Shown piece by piece: positions 26,741-35,834 of a DNA stretch of 64,000 nt. Origin of the DNA: Kutzneria buriramensis (lineage in GTDB: Bacteria; Actinomycetota; Actinomycetes; Mycobacteriales; Pseudonocardiaceae); NCBI RefSeq assembly GCF_003387475.1, contig NZ_QUNO01000017.1:1-64000 (forward strand). Direction: 5' to 3'. The stretch's first letter is position 1. Each line of letters begins with the position of its first letter. The notes beneath the pieces were generated by a model. The model did not search any database, had not been told where the DNA came from, and was given only the letters and a program-made list of their open reading frames with translations. The position numbers and the translations under genes are program-made.

Positions 26741-27385
26741 TCAGCTCCCCGGGGTGAGCACCTTGTCGATGACGAAGACGGTGGCGTTGCCGGTGGGGAT
26801 GTTGCCGCACAGCACCTTCGCGCCGTTGACCGTCATGCCAGACGTCTTGTCACCGCTGATCTTCACCGTGCCGCCCTGGAGGGTCTTCTCCGAGCCGGCG
26901 GCGATCAGACCGTCGGCGTCGAAACGCTGCGGCAGCACGTGGTACTGCAGGATCGGCGCCAGGGTGGCGGGATCCTTGGCCAGCGCGGCGAACTTGTCCG
27001 CGCCGAGCGCGTCGAACGCCGGGTCGTACGGGGCGAACACGGTGATCGCCTTCTGCGAGTTCAGGGTGTCGCCGAGGTTGGCGGCGCCGACGGCGGCGAC
27101 GAGCTTGGTCAGCAACGGATTGTTGCTCGCGGCGGTGGCGACCGGGTCGGAGGCCATGCCGTTGAGGGAACCCTTGCCGCTGCTGGGAATCTGGCCGCAG
27201 GCGGGGCCGAAGGTGTCACTGGTCTTGGTCACGCCGTCGGACGCGCTGGTGGTGGTGGTGGTGGTCGGCGCCATCGAGGTCGTGCTGCTGGCACCGGAGG
27301 AGGCGGTGCCGTTGCCGCAGGCGGCCAGGGAGACGGCGGCCGTCGTGATGACCGCAGCGGCGGCGACGCGGTGGAACGTGCGCAT
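26741..27385 (-). CDS. Fasciclin-domain lipoprotein (MPT83-like)
   Basis: This 214-residue lipoprotein has a lipobox ending at Cys23 (SLAACG), a Ser/Thr-rich linker, and one fasciclin domain at about 75-212 with ITVFAPYDPAFDAL and YHVLPQRFDADGL motifs and a VIDKVLTPG end. It closely resembles mycobacterial MPT83/MPT70, surface proteins controlled by SigK. Its position just upstream of sigK/rskA supports the same regulatory link. It probably sits on the outer face of the membrane in adhesion or envelope roles. Confidence 0.9.
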   Translation of the reverse strand: MRTFHRVAAAAVITTAAVSLAACGNGTASSGASSTTSMAPTTTTTTSASDGVTKTSDTFGPACGQIPSSGKGSLNGMASDPVATAASNNPLLTKLVAAVGAANLGDTLNSQKAITVFAPYDPAFDALGADKFAALAKDPATLAPILQYHVLPQRFDADGLIAAGSEKTLQGGTVKISGDKTSGMTVNGAKVLCGNIPTGNATVFVIDKVLTPGS

Positions 27386-27869
27386 GCGAAATCAACTCCA
27401 TACGTTGGGGGAGAAAGACGTTCCGCTCTGACGGGGGGACGTCGTCTGCATCTGCCCTCACGTTCGAACCGCCTAACGGGACCGGTTCGCCACCCCGGGT
27501 AACGGTCGAGTAACGCGGTGCTCGTGGCGCAGCCGTCGACCAACACCTCATCCCCGCCGGCCCGTCCGGAGACGCCCCCCGCCGCGACCGGCCGCACCCA
27601 CCCACCGAACGCGTCTGGACCACACCCGAGAAGGTCCTGCGCGCCGCCGAGCAGGCCGGCATGCTCCGCGAAGTCCAGGCCACGCACGTATGGCCGCGCC
27701 TCCAGCTCTCACGCCACCCCGGCGGTCGCGCCGCCTGCGCAATCCAACTCGACGACCGCGACCTGCCGACTGCCGCGGGCGAGGCCGCCGAGTGGATAGG
27801 CGTACACCCACGCGAGGTCGTCGTCCCGCAGACGACTCCACCGCGCCGCCAGCGCCGGCGGCGACAGCG

Positions 27870-28030
27870 ACCGCGCGGCAGATCGGGGCCAGAGGCCTCA
27901 CGCCGGCGTCTGCCAGCTCGCCGCCGACGACGACCAGTTCCGGGTTGAACATTGTGACGGCCTGAGCCACGCGTCGCCCGCGTCCTCCACGGCGCGGATG
28001 CCCCCACCGGACCAGATCCGTGACCTCCAC
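27870..28030 (-). pseudogene. ROK family protein fragment
   Basis: The minus strand encodes VAQAVTMFNPELVVVGGELADAGVRPLAP, which matches the conserved C-terminal lobe of ROK sugar kinases and regulators. The N-terminal HTH/ATP site is absent and downstream sequence is frameshifted. It lies beside cellulase genes, where ROK regulators are common. Only the fragment is supported. Confidence 0.5.
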
Positions 28031-28167
28031 CGCCGACAGCCGGTGGCCGGCGCGTGCGCGAGCAAGTGACCGATGGCCTTGCGCACATCGGCGTCGCGGA
28101 ACTCCGTTGGACGACGCCGGTACGCCAAGCCCCTGTCGTCGTCGATCGACGGGATCGTGATGCCGGC

Positions 28168-28181
28168 CTGAAATCTTTCAG
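28168..28181. promoter_or_regulatory. LacI-type operator upstream of GH6 cellulase
   Basis: CTGAAATCTTTCAG is a perfect 14-bp palindrome about 190 bases before the GH6 start. The same 14 bases occur at 37105-37118 beside a LacI gene and the CBM2 remnant. A half-like copy (ATATTTCAGC) follows within a tandem repeat. Confidence 0.6.
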
Positions 28182-28367
28182 CGCGGAACAGGAATATTTC
28201 AGCGCGAAACAGGCCCTGACCTCGGGCGCTCCCATCGGAAAGCACAATCCGTTGACTTCTCAGATGCGGCGGCCAACTCTCCGACCAGCCGACCTCACGG
28301 TCGGTAGCCCCTTCCGCACCTCCGTCTCGGACACCGTGGCGGACGTCTTCAAGGAGTGAGGACCGAA

Positions 28368-30350
28368 GTGTCCCGAACCATCCAGGCGCTGCGCGCGGGC
28401 GCGGTGTCGCTGGCAGTCACCGCGTCGGTGCTCTCGCCGCTGACGGTGACCGCGGCGCACGCGGCCACACATGTGGCCAACCCGTATGTAGGCGCCACCC
28501 AGTATGCGAGCCCGGACTACGCAGCCGAGGTCAACGGTCAAGCCGCCGCCGACCAGGCAACGAACCCGACGCTGGCCGCGGCCGAGGCCAAGGTCGCCAA
28601 CGACCCGACCGCGGTGTGGATGGACAAGATAGCCGCGATCAGCGGCGACACCGTCCACCATGGCCTGCAGTGGCACCTCGACCAGGCGCTGGCCCAGCAG
28701 CAGGGCAGCACGCCGATCACGGTCGAGGTGGTCATCTACGACCTGCCCGGCCGCGACTGCGCCGCGCTGGCCTCCAACGGCGAGTTGCCGGCGACCGCCG
28801 CCGGCCTGGCCACGTACGAGTCCCAGTACATCGACCCGATCGCGGCGATCCTGTCCAACTCGAAGTACGCCAACGAGCGGATCGTCGCCATCATCGAGCC
28901 GGACTCGTTGCCCAACGCCGTCACCAACTCGAGCAAGCCGTCCTGCGCCACGGCCACTCCGTACTACGAGGCGGGCGTCGAGTATGCGCTGAACAAGCTG
29001 CACGCGATCTCCAACGTCTACAACTACGTGGACATCGCGCACTCGGCGTGGCTGGGCTGGTCGAGCAACATGCCGCCGGCCGCACAGGAGTTCGCCAAGG
29101 TGGCCAAGGCGACGACCGCCGGCTTCGCCAGCGTGGACGGCTTCATCTCCGACACCGCCAACTACACGCCGACCACCGAGCCGTTCCTGCCCAACTCCAC
29201 CCTCTCGGTCGGCGGCCAACCACTGGACTCGGCGAAGTTCTACCAATGGAACCCGTACTTCGACGAGAAGAGCTACGACGAGGCGATGTACTCGCAGCTG
29301 GTGGCTCAGGGCTTCCCCTCGACCGTCGGCATCCTCATCGACACCTCGCGCAACGGCTGGGGCGGCCCGAACCGGCCGACCTCGCTCAACTCCTCGCCGA
29401 CCACGCCGGACGCCTACGTCGCGGCCAACAAGATCGACCAGCGGTCCTTCCGCGGCGACTGGTGCAACCAGAACGGCGCGGGCCTGGGCGCGGCGCCCAC
29501 CGTGCAGCCCTACGGCGCCGCCGACCCGATCATCGGCTTCGTCTGGATCAAGCCGCCGGGTGAGTCCGACGGCGACTACCCGACCGCCTCGCACAGCCAC
29601 GGCGATCCGCACTGCGACCCCAGCGGCATCAACTCCGACGGCAATGGCGGCACCTACCCGACCGGCTCCATCCCCGGCTACGACGTGCCGGCCGGCCAGT
29701 GGTTCGGCGCCCAGTTCCAGCAGCTGGTGACCAACGCGTACCCGTCGCTGATCTCCGGCGGCGGCAACGGCTCGGTGACGGTGACCAACCCGGGCGACCA
29801 GACCAGCAGCGTGAACACCGCTGCCAGCCTTCAGATCACCGCGACCGACACCGCCGGCGGCACCCTGACCTACAGCGCCACCGGACTGCCGGTCGGCCTG
29901 TCGATCAACGCCACGACCGGCCGCATCTCCGGCACACCTACGACCGCCGGCGTCTCGACGGTGACCGTGACCGCCCGTGACACCAGCAACGTCGCCGGCT
30001 CAGCCTCCTTCACCTGGACGGTCACCTCGTCCACCGGTGGGGGTGGTGGCGGCTGCTCGGCCACGTACACCATCGGCAGCTCCTGGGACACCGGGTTCAC
30101 GGCGAACGTGACGGTGACCAACACCGGCACCTCGGCCACCCAGTCGTGGAAGGTCACCTGGACGTGGTCGGGCAACCAGCAGATCACGAACGCCTGGAAC
30201 GGGACCGAATCGCACAGCGGCCAGAACGAGACCGTGTCGAACGCGGCCTACAACGGTGCGATCGCACCGGGGGCGAACACCTCGTTCGGCTTCCAGGCCG
30301 GCTACAGCGGAACGAACACGAACCCGACGCTCACCTGCTCCGCGAGCTGA
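28368..30350 (+). CDS. GH6 cellulase with Ig-like and CBM2 domains
   Basis: This 660-residue secreted enzyme has a signal peptide (about 1-33), a GH6 domain (about 38-460), a putative Ig-like domain (about 470-555), a Gly-rich linker and a C-terminal CBM2 (about 565-660). GH6 landmarks are VVIYDLPGRDC with Asp130 and IIEPDSLPN with Asp179, equivalent to the two catalytic-site Asp residues of fungal Cel6A. It cleaves cellulose by inversion; whether endo or exo is not clear. The GTG at 28368 follows GAGG at good spacing. LacI-type operator upstream, terminator downstream. Confidence 0.92.
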   Translation: MSRTIQALRAGAVSLAVTASVLSPLTVTAAHAATHVANPYVGATQYASPDYAAEVNGQAAADQATNPTLAAAEAKVANDPTAVWMDKIAAISGDTVHHGLQWHLDQALAQQQGSTPITVEVVIYDLPGRDCAALASNGELPATAAGLATYESQYIDPIAAILSNSKYANERIVAIIEPDSLPNAVTNSSKPSCATATPYYEAGVEYALNKLHAISNVYNYVDIAHSAWLGWSSNMPPAAQEFAKVAKATTAGFASVDGFISDTANYTPTTEPFLPNSTLSVGGQPLDSAKFYQWNPYFDEKSYDEAMYSQLVAQGFPSTVGILIDTSRNGWGGPNRPTSLNSSPTTPDAYVAANKIDQRSFRGDWCNQNGAGLGAAPTVQPYGAADPIIGFVWIKPPGESDGDYPTASHSHGDPHCDPSGINSDGNGGTYPTGSIPGYDVPAGQWFGAQFQQLVTNAYPSLISGGGNGSVTVTNPGDQTSSVNTAASLQITATDTAGGTLTYSATGLPVGLSINATTGRISGTPTTAGVSTVTVTARDTSNVAGSASFTWTVTSSTGGGGGGCSATYTIGSSWDTGFTANVTVTNTGTSATQSWKVTWTWSGNQQITNAWNGTESHSGQNETVSNAAYNGAIAPGANTSFGFQAGYSGTNTNPTLTCSAS

Positions 30351-30353
30351 CCG

Positions 30354-30397
30354 GCGGGCGGCCCCGCACCGCCGTGCGGCCCTGCGGGGCCGCCCGC
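30354..30397 (+). terminator. Hairpin terminator after GH6 gene
   Basis: A 15-bp perfect stem (30354-30368 with 30383-30397) with a 14-base loop starts four bases after the GH6 stop. It separates GH6 from the GH12 gene. Confidence 0.75.
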
Positions 30398-30468
30398 ATC
30401 GCCACGGCCGCCACCGTGACGCGCATCGAACCCCCTGCACCACAGGCGCTTCCCTGCCTCGGTTCGTC

Positions 30469-30482
30469 CGGGAGCGCTGCCG
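30469..30482. promoter_or_regulatory. CelR-like near-palindrome before GH12
   Basis: CGGGAGCGCTGCCG has one mismatched pair and resembles the TGGGAGCGCTCCCA operator of the LacI-family cellulase regulator CelR. It lies 40 bases before the GH12 start. High GC makes chance matches possible. Confidence 0.4.
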
Positions 30483-30521
30483 CCGCCGGAGTGCGGCGGA
30501 CTTACGAGAAGGTGACCCCTG

Positions 30522-31646
30522 ATGGTCCTACGCTTCACCAGGCTCCGCGCGGCCGTGGCCGCGGCGGCGATGACGCTGGCCGCCTCGGCGATCGCCGCCG
30601 CGGTCGGCGCGCCGACCGCGGCGGCCGACACCTCCACCTGTTCCGGCAGCGGCACGATCTCGGCCGGGGACTACATCATCCAGGCCAACGAGTGGAACTC
30701 CTCCAGTCAGCAGTGCCTCAACTACTCCGGCGGCACCGCGTGGTCGGTGAGCCAGGCCGACTTCAACCTGCCCACCAACGGCGCCCCGGCCACCTACCCG
30801 TCCATCTACAAGGGCTGCCACTGGGGCATGTGCACAGCCAACAGCGGCCTGCCGATCCAGGTCAGCAGCCTCGGCAGCGCGGCCTCGTCCTGGAGCACCG
30901 TGCAGCCCGGCTCCGGGGCCTACGACGTCGCCTACGACATCTGGTTCAACTCCACCCCCACCACGAGCGGCCAGCCCGACGGCACCGAGATGATGATCTG
31001 GCTCAACAGCCGGGGTGGCGTGCAGCCGTTCGGATCGCTGACCGGCACGTCCAACGCCGCCGGCTACAACTGGAACGTCTGGACCGGGCAGCAGGCCTCG
31101 TGGAAGATCATCTCCTACACGCTCAACCCCGGCGGCACCTCGTTCAACAACCTTGACATCAAGGCTCTGGTCAACGACGCGGTCGCGCGCGGCTCGCTCA
31201 ACCCCTCGCACTACTTGATCGACGCCGAGGCCGGCTTCGAGATCTGGCAGGGCGGCCAGGGGCTGGCCACGAACAGCTTCTCCTTCAACGCCACCTCCGG
31301 CAGCAACAGTGGTGGTGGCACCGGTACCGGCGGCGGTGGCACCGGCGGATGTTCGGTTGCCTACACGGTGAGCAACCAGTGGGACACCGGCTTCACCGCC
31401 AACGTGACCGTCACCAACACCGGGACGGCGCCCACCAACGGCTGGAAGGTGACCTGGTCCTGGGGTGGCAACCAGCAGATCAGCAACGTCTGGAACGCGA
31501 CCGAGAGCCACAGCGGTTCGAGCGAAACCGTGACGAACGCCGGTTACAACGGCGCGATCGCCCCAGGCGGCAACACCTCCTTCGGGTTCCAGGCCGGCTA
31601 CTCGGGCGCCAACCCGGCGCCTACGCCGGTCTGCACGGCGAGCTGA
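30522..31646 (+). CDS. GH12 endoglucanase with CBM2
   Basis: This 374-residue secreted enzyme has a signal peptide (1-36), a GH12 domain (about 38-262), a Gly/Thr linker and CBM2 (about 275-374). The nucleophile Glu156 is in GTEMMIWLN and the acid/base Glu240 in AGFEIWQGG. GH12 enzymes cut beta-1,4-glucan or xyloglucan with retention. The CBM2 is very similar to that of the GH6 protein, and the two presumably work together on cellulose outside the cell. Confidence 0.92.
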   Translation: MVLRFTRLRAAVAAAAMTLAASAIAAAVGAPTAAADTSTCSGSGTISAGDYIIQANEWNSSSQQCLNYSGGTAWSVSQADFNLPTNGAPATYPSIYKGCHWGMCTANSGLPIQVSSLGSAASSWSTVQPGSGAYDVAYDIWFNSTPTTSGQPDGTEMMIWLNSRGGVQPFGSLTGTSNAAGYNWNVWTGQQASWKIISYTLNPGGTSFNNLDIKALVNDAVARGSLNPSHYLIDAEAGFEIWQGGQGLATNSFSFNATSGSNSGGGTGTGGGGTGGCSVAYTVSNQWDTGFTANVTVTNTGTAPTNGWKVTWSWGGNQQISNVWNATESHSGSSETVTNAGYNGAIAPGGNTSFGFQAGYSGANPAPTPVCTAS

Positions 31647-31696
31647 CGAATCGAATCGACTCGAATTCGACGGGTCCGGCCGATCCATTGCTGGGC

Positions 31697-32340
31697 GGCC
31701 GGGCCCGTGAGTTGGGACCCGCGCCCGGAAGCGTCACCTCCGCCGCGTCCGGCCGGTGTCTGGACGTCAACGGGGCCAGCACGGCTCCGGGCAGCCAGGT
31801 CCAGATCCGGGACTGCGACGGTGCGGCCAACGAGGGCTGTGTCCAATCAGGACTGTGCCTCGACGTGACCGGAGCCGGCACCGCCAATGGCACCCCGTCG
31901 AGCTGTGGACCTGCAACGGCCAGAGCAACCAGCAGTAGAGCATCCACTGACCGCTGGTCAACTCACCGGCCTCGGCTACACAGCATCCCGTTCAGGCGGC
32001 GACGCCGACAGTCCACGTCACGGTCAACGCCCACGAGGGCCTGGGCAGCACTGTGCCGAGCACCGCGTACGGCGCCGATTAGGCGTTGTGGGACAACAAC
32101 ATGAACACGCCGGCCACCGCGGACTGGGTGCGGTACGCCACCATCATCAAGGGCTACCAAGACCGTCCTGCCGATCGTCGGGCCCTACATCGACGTCGCC
32201 ATCGTGCACTACTACCCCGACCACATCACCGCCGCCGACGTTCTCCAGCAGGCCGGCCTGCTGCCGGCCGAACTGGCCCGGCTGCGCCAAAAGATCAACA
32301 CATCCGCCGGTCCGAGCGGACGCCATTCATTGAAAACCCT
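31697..32340 (+). pseudogene. Arabinofuranosidase (GH51-like) with ricin-type domain, decayed
   Basis: First come ricin-trefoil pieces: SAASGRCLDVNGASTAPGSQ, CLDVTGAGTANGT, then out of phase VELWTCNGQSNQQ. Next, VHVTVNAHEGLGSTVPSTAYGAD, an in-frame TAG near 32081, then ALWDNNMNTPAT joined directly to ADWVRYATIIKGYQ, with the catalytic core missing. A final piece reads TVLPIVGPYIDVAIVHYYPDH and LPAELARLRQKI. These are segments of one actinomycete alpha-L-arabinofuranosidase with deletions, frameshifts and a stop. Confidence 0.7.
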
Positions 32341-32430
32341 TTCACGAGGCGAGGTTTCGTCGAATTCGCGTCGAAGCGCCCGCGATCGTTCGCCGGCAAG
32401 CTTTCCCCAGGTCAGATGGACCGCAGACCC

Positions 32431-32459
32431 TTGACGTGAGGGACGTTCATGCCAATGAT
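32431..32459 (+). promoter_or_regulatory. Promoter for second GH12 gene
   Basis: TTGACG (32431-32436) and AATGAT (32454-32459) are separated by 17 bases, 44 bases before the GTG start. Both boxes fit the main vegetative sigma factor consensus reasonably well. Confidence 0.45.
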
Positions 32460-32502
32460 TTGAACCGCTTCACGCAGCCCCTCAACGGAGAGGACATCTC
32501 TC

Positions 32503-33237
32503 GTGCTTCGTACTCCGCTCGACCGCGGGATCACCGGGTTGAAGCGCACGATCATCGCGCCGGTGGTCGCGCTGCTCGCCGCCTGCCTCGCCCTGGCGGT
32601 GACCGCCGCTCCCGCCTACGCCGCTGCCTGGGGTTCCAGCGACAGATGGGCGTCCTGGAGCGACGGCGGCTACACGCTATACAACGACGTCTGGGGCGAC
32701 GGGGCCGGGCCGCAGTCGATCTGGGCGAACTCCTACAGCAACTGGGGCGTGTGGTCGGACCAGCCCGACACCGGGGGCGTGAAGTCCTATCCGAACGCCA
32801 CCAAGTGGGTCGGCACGCCGATCAACTCGCTGAACTCGGTGACGTCGGGCTTCACCGTCTCGGTGCCTTCGGGCGGCGCCTACGAGACCGCCTACGACAT
32901 CTGGGACTCGTCCAACTCCAACGAGATCATGTTGTGGCTCAACCAGACGGGGCCGGTCGGCCCGATCGGCTCCTACGTCACGACCGTGTGGCTCGGCGGC
33001 TACAACTGGAACGTCTACAAGGGCTGGAACGGAGCCAACAACGTCTACTCCTTCGTCAACACCGGCAGTTCGACGTCCGGGACCGTCAACATCCTCGACG
33101 TCATGAGGTGGCTGGAGAACAGCGCCCACTGGATCGGCAACGTCACCCTGGGCAACGTCCAGTTCGGCTGGGAGATCACCTCCTCCGGCGGCGGCATGAA
33201 CTTCCAGACCAACAGCTACTGGGTCTCCTACAACTGA
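32503..33237 (+). CDS. GH12 glycoside hydrolase, single domain
   Basis: This 244-residue secreted protein has a signal peptide (about 1-40) and a GH12 domain with no carbohydrate-binding module. Nucleophile Glu141 is in NEIMLWLNQTG and acid/base Glu224 in FGWEITSSGG. It differs markedly from the CBM2-bearing GH12 at 30522; absence of a CBM suggests action on soluble or hemicellulosic glucan such as xyloglucan. GTG start at 32503 follows GGAGAGG with a nine-base gap. Confidence 0.88.
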   Translation: MLRTPLDRGITGLKRTIIAPVVALLAACLALAVTAAPAYAAAWGSSDRWASWSDGGYTLYNDVWGDGAGPQSIWANSYSNWGVWSDQPDTGGVKSYPNATKWVGTPINSLNSVTSGFTVSVPSGGAYETAYDIWDSSNSNEIMLWLNQTGPVGPIGSYVTTVWLGGYNWNVYKGWNGANNVYSFVNTGSSTSGTVNILDVMRWLENSAHWIGNVTLGNVQFGWEITSSGGGMNFQTNSYWVSYN

Positions 33238-33425
33238 CGGCCTCGAACGGCTGTCCTCTGTGGAGTTTCCGCCCAGGGCACCCCCGACATCGTCCAGAGC
33301 CCGCCCCGGCACGACGGTGCCCGTCACGATGAGCACCGCCGTGGCCGGGGCCTGCGGTGGTCGTGGCTCCCGCGGACGCCGCCGACACCGTCGTCATCTC
33401 AGGGAGACACACGGGGGGCATCTAC

Positions 33426-33640
33426 ATGGTGACCTCGTCGAACTACGTGAACCAGTGGTGCTGATTCGACTACGGCAGCGGTGAAACCTCGCACACCGAC
33501 ACCGGCAACGCGACCACGAACGCCATCGAGTGGGGCACGGCGTGCTGGTTCGGCAACTGTGTCGGCACCGGCCCGTGGGGCGCGGCCGACCTGGAGAACG
33601 GCATGTACCACAACGAAACCGGCTCCAACAAGGACCGGCG
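33426..33640 (+). pseudogene. GH54 arabinofuranosidase fragment with in-frame stop
   Basis: The frame reads SSNYVNQWC, a TGA stop, then FDYGSGETSHTDTGN and TGPWGAADLENGMYHNETG. This matches GGCCFDYGNAETSNNDTGN and NGPWVMADLENGLFSG in the intact GH54 encoded just downstream. The second Cys of the vicinal Cys-Cys pair has become the stop codon. Neither the N-terminal nor the C-terminal part of the domain is recognisable. It is a dead relative of the next gene. Confidence 0.7.
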
Positions 33641-34038
33641 ACAACAGCCCGAGCGGCGCCGGCGAGTGTGGCCGGAACCGACGCGTCAAGTCCATGACGG
33701 ACCGACAGTGGCGCGCCAGCGCGAGCCTGCGGTCCCGACCGTCAAAGGAAGATGCGTAATGTCAGGATATAGATCCTTGTTCAGAGGGTCCGCCACACGA
33801 CAACGGCGGCGACCTCCGGCTGCGGCACCTACGGCTACAAGTTGTCCCGCTGCAGGCTTCGACGGGTGGACCGTCACACCAGCCTTGCCACTCGACGAAG
33901 AGCCAACGGCAGTCGCGGTTCGTGTTGTGGCGTCGCCGGCCTCGACATCTTGACGGCGCGTCCGCCTTGGAGCGATAGTGATGGCCGCCACCCGCAGCCC
34001 CCGGAGTCCATCTGAACCTTCTTCTTCGCCGACAGGAA

Positions 34039-34052
34039 TGTTAGCGCTAACA
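34039..34052. promoter_or_regulatory. LacI-type operator upstream of GH54
   Basis: TGTTAGCGCTAACA is a perfect 14-bp palindrome with the central CG typical of LacI-family sites. It lies 57 bases before the GH54 start in an otherwise gene-free stretch, where a repressor would block the promoter. Confidence 0.6.
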
Positions 34053-34108
34053 GTACCGTTGGCCTGCGGGCGACCGGTCACCACCACGATGAACAAGGGA
34101 GTTCACCT

Positions 34109-35578
34109 ATGGTCTTTCGACCGTGGAAGCCACGCACCGGACGGCTACTCCTGGCCGCGGGTGCCTCGGCGCTGCTCGCGGCCGGCGTCGCCGTCGGCAC
34201 GGCACCGATGGCGCCGGCCGCTACCCAGGGACCGTGTGACATCTACTCGGCCGGCGGAACGCCGTGCGTGGCCGCGCACAGCACCACCCGAGCGCTCTAC
34301 GGCTCGTACTCGGGCAGCCTCTACCAGGTCAGACGCTCGTCGGACAACGCTACCCGGGACATCGGCGTGACCAGCGCCGGCGGATACGCCGACTCCGCCG
34401 CGCAGGATTCCTTCTGCGCCAGCACGACGTGTCTCATCACGGTCATCTACGACCAGTCCGGCAAGGGCAACAACCTCACCCAGGCGCCGGGCGGCGGCGC
34501 GGCCGGCGGCCCCGACAACCTCGCGAACGCCACGGCTGCGCCGACGACCCTCAACGGGCACAAGGCCTACGGCGTCTACGTGGCCGCCGGCACCGGCTAC
34601 CGCAACGACCACACCTCGGGCATCGCCACCGGCGACCAGCCGGAGGGCATGTACGCGATCTTCGACGGCACGCACTTCAACGGCGGCTGCTGCTTCGACT
34701 ACGGCAACGCCGAGACCAGCAACAACGACACCGGCAACGGCCACATGGAGGCCATCTACTTCGGCAACATCAAGGTCTGGGGGTACGGCGCCGGCAACGG
34801 CCCGTGGGTGATGGCCGACCTGGAGAACGGGCTGTTCTCCGGGGTGAACGCCGGATACAACGCCAACGACCCGAGCGTCAACTACCGCTACCTGACCGCC
34901 ATGGTCAAGGGTGGCGCGAACCAGTGGGCCATCCGGGGCGGCAACGCGCAGTCCGGCGGGCTGTCGACGTTCTACAGTGGACAGCGTCCGAACGTCTCGG
35001 GCTACAACCCGATGCACAAGGAGGGCGCGATCATCCTCGGCATCGGCGGCGACAACAGCAAGGGTTCCGCCGGCACCTTCTACGAGGGCGTCATGACCTC
35101 CGGCTACCCCTCGGACGCCACCGAGAACTCGGTGCAGGCCAACATCACCGCGGCCGGCTACGGCGCCGGCGGCACCGGGACGAGCAGCGGCCCGCTGCAC
35201 GCGGTCGGCGCGGGCAAGTGCCTGGACGTGCCGAACGGGACCACGACCCTGGGCACCCAGACGCAGATCTGGTCCTGCAACGGTCAGGCCCCGCAGAACT
35301 GGACGCGCAGCTCGTCGAACCAGCTGACGGTCACGCTCGGCGGCACGACGCTGTGCCTGGACGCCTACGGCCAGGGCACCACTGCCGGCACCAAGGTGGT
35401 GACGTGGTCCTGTAACGGGCAGGCCAACCAGCAGTGGAACCTCAACTCCGACGGCACGATCACCGGCGCGCAGTCGGGGCTCTGCCTGGACGTGACGGGC
35501 GCGTCCACCGCCGACGGGGCGCTGGCCGAGCTGTGGACCTGCAACGGCGGCAGCAACCAGCAGTGGACCCTGGGGTAG
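34109..35578 (+). CDS. GH54 alpha-L-arabinofuranosidase with ricin-type CBM13
   Basis: This 489-residue secreted enzyme has a signal peptide (1-39), a GH54 catalytic domain (about 41-358) and a beta-trefoil lectin domain (about 363-489) with three CLD/QxW repeats. Vicinal Cys194-Cys195 (GGCCFDYG) matches the rare Cys176-Cys177 disulfide of Aspergillus kawachii AbfB. Counting on the same offset, Glu239 in MADLENG and Asp315 in GIGGDNS fall exactly on its nucleophile Glu221 and acid/base Asp297. It removes arabinose side chains from arabinoxylan. Confidence 0.92.
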   Translation: MVFRPWKPRTGRLLLAAGASALLAAGVAVGTAPMAPAATQGPCDIYSAGGTPCVAAHSTTRALYGSYSGSLYQVRRSSDNATRDIGVTSAGGYADSAAQDSFCASTTCLITVIYDQSGKGNNLTQAPGGGAAGGPDNLANATAAPTTLNGHKAYGVYVAAGTGYRNDHTSGIATGDQPEGMYAIFDGTHFNGGCCFDYGNAETSNNDTGNGHMEAIYFGNIKVWGYGAGNGPWVMADLENGLFSGVNAGYNANDPSVNYRYLTAMVKGGANQWAIRGGNAQSGGLSTFYSGQRPNVSGYNPMHKEGAIILGIGGDNSKGSAGTFYEGVMTSGYPSDATENSVQANITAAGYGAGGTGTSSGPLHAVGAGKCLDVPNGTTTLGTQTQIWSCNGQAPQNWTRSSSNQLTVTLGGTTLCLDAYGQGTTAGTKVVTWSCNGQANQQWNLNSDGTITGAQSGLCLDVTGASTADGALAELWTCNGGSNQQWTLG

Positions 35579-35600
35579 CCGAGAGCGGCTGCCGCAGTCG

Positions 35601-35645
35601 CGTGCCGGGGCAGACCCCTATCCCGCCCCGGCACGTTCCGGTGCT
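35601..35645 (+). terminator. Hairpin terminator after GH54
   Basis: CGTGCCGGGGC at 35601-35611 pairs perfectly with 35635-35645. It begins 22 bases after the GH54 stop. Confidence 0.7.
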
Positions 35646-35834
35646 GCGCCGTAAGGGACGAACAGGAAGTGCGGTTCGCCGCCGTAGAACCCGTGCCGGC
35701 CCATGCGAGCCGGCGGGCTGAGTGATCCGGATCAACGGCACCGGTCGCCAGCACGGCCAGCACCGAGCCCGAGGGTGGCTCGCAGGCGCCCCACAACGCC
35801 TGCGAGCCACTCACCCCCCGAACGGAGGTCGCCG

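Larger units (their letters stand above)
27386..28367. other. Gene-poor region with ROK remnant and GH6 promoter
   Basis: About 980 bases between the fasciclin gene and the GH6 cellulase. The minus strand contains a ROK-family scrap. The last 200 bases carry a LacI-type operator and two tandem TTTCAGCGCG(G/A)AACAGG repeats (28176-28192 and 28197-28213). Other frames look random. Confidence 0.45.
33238..34108. other. Gap with GH54 remnant and GH54 promoter
   Basis: About 870 bases between GH12 and the intact GH54. It holds a GH54 fragment near 33426-33640 and a perfect palindrome at 34039. The part from 33640 to 34030 shows no coding signal. Confidence 0.45.
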
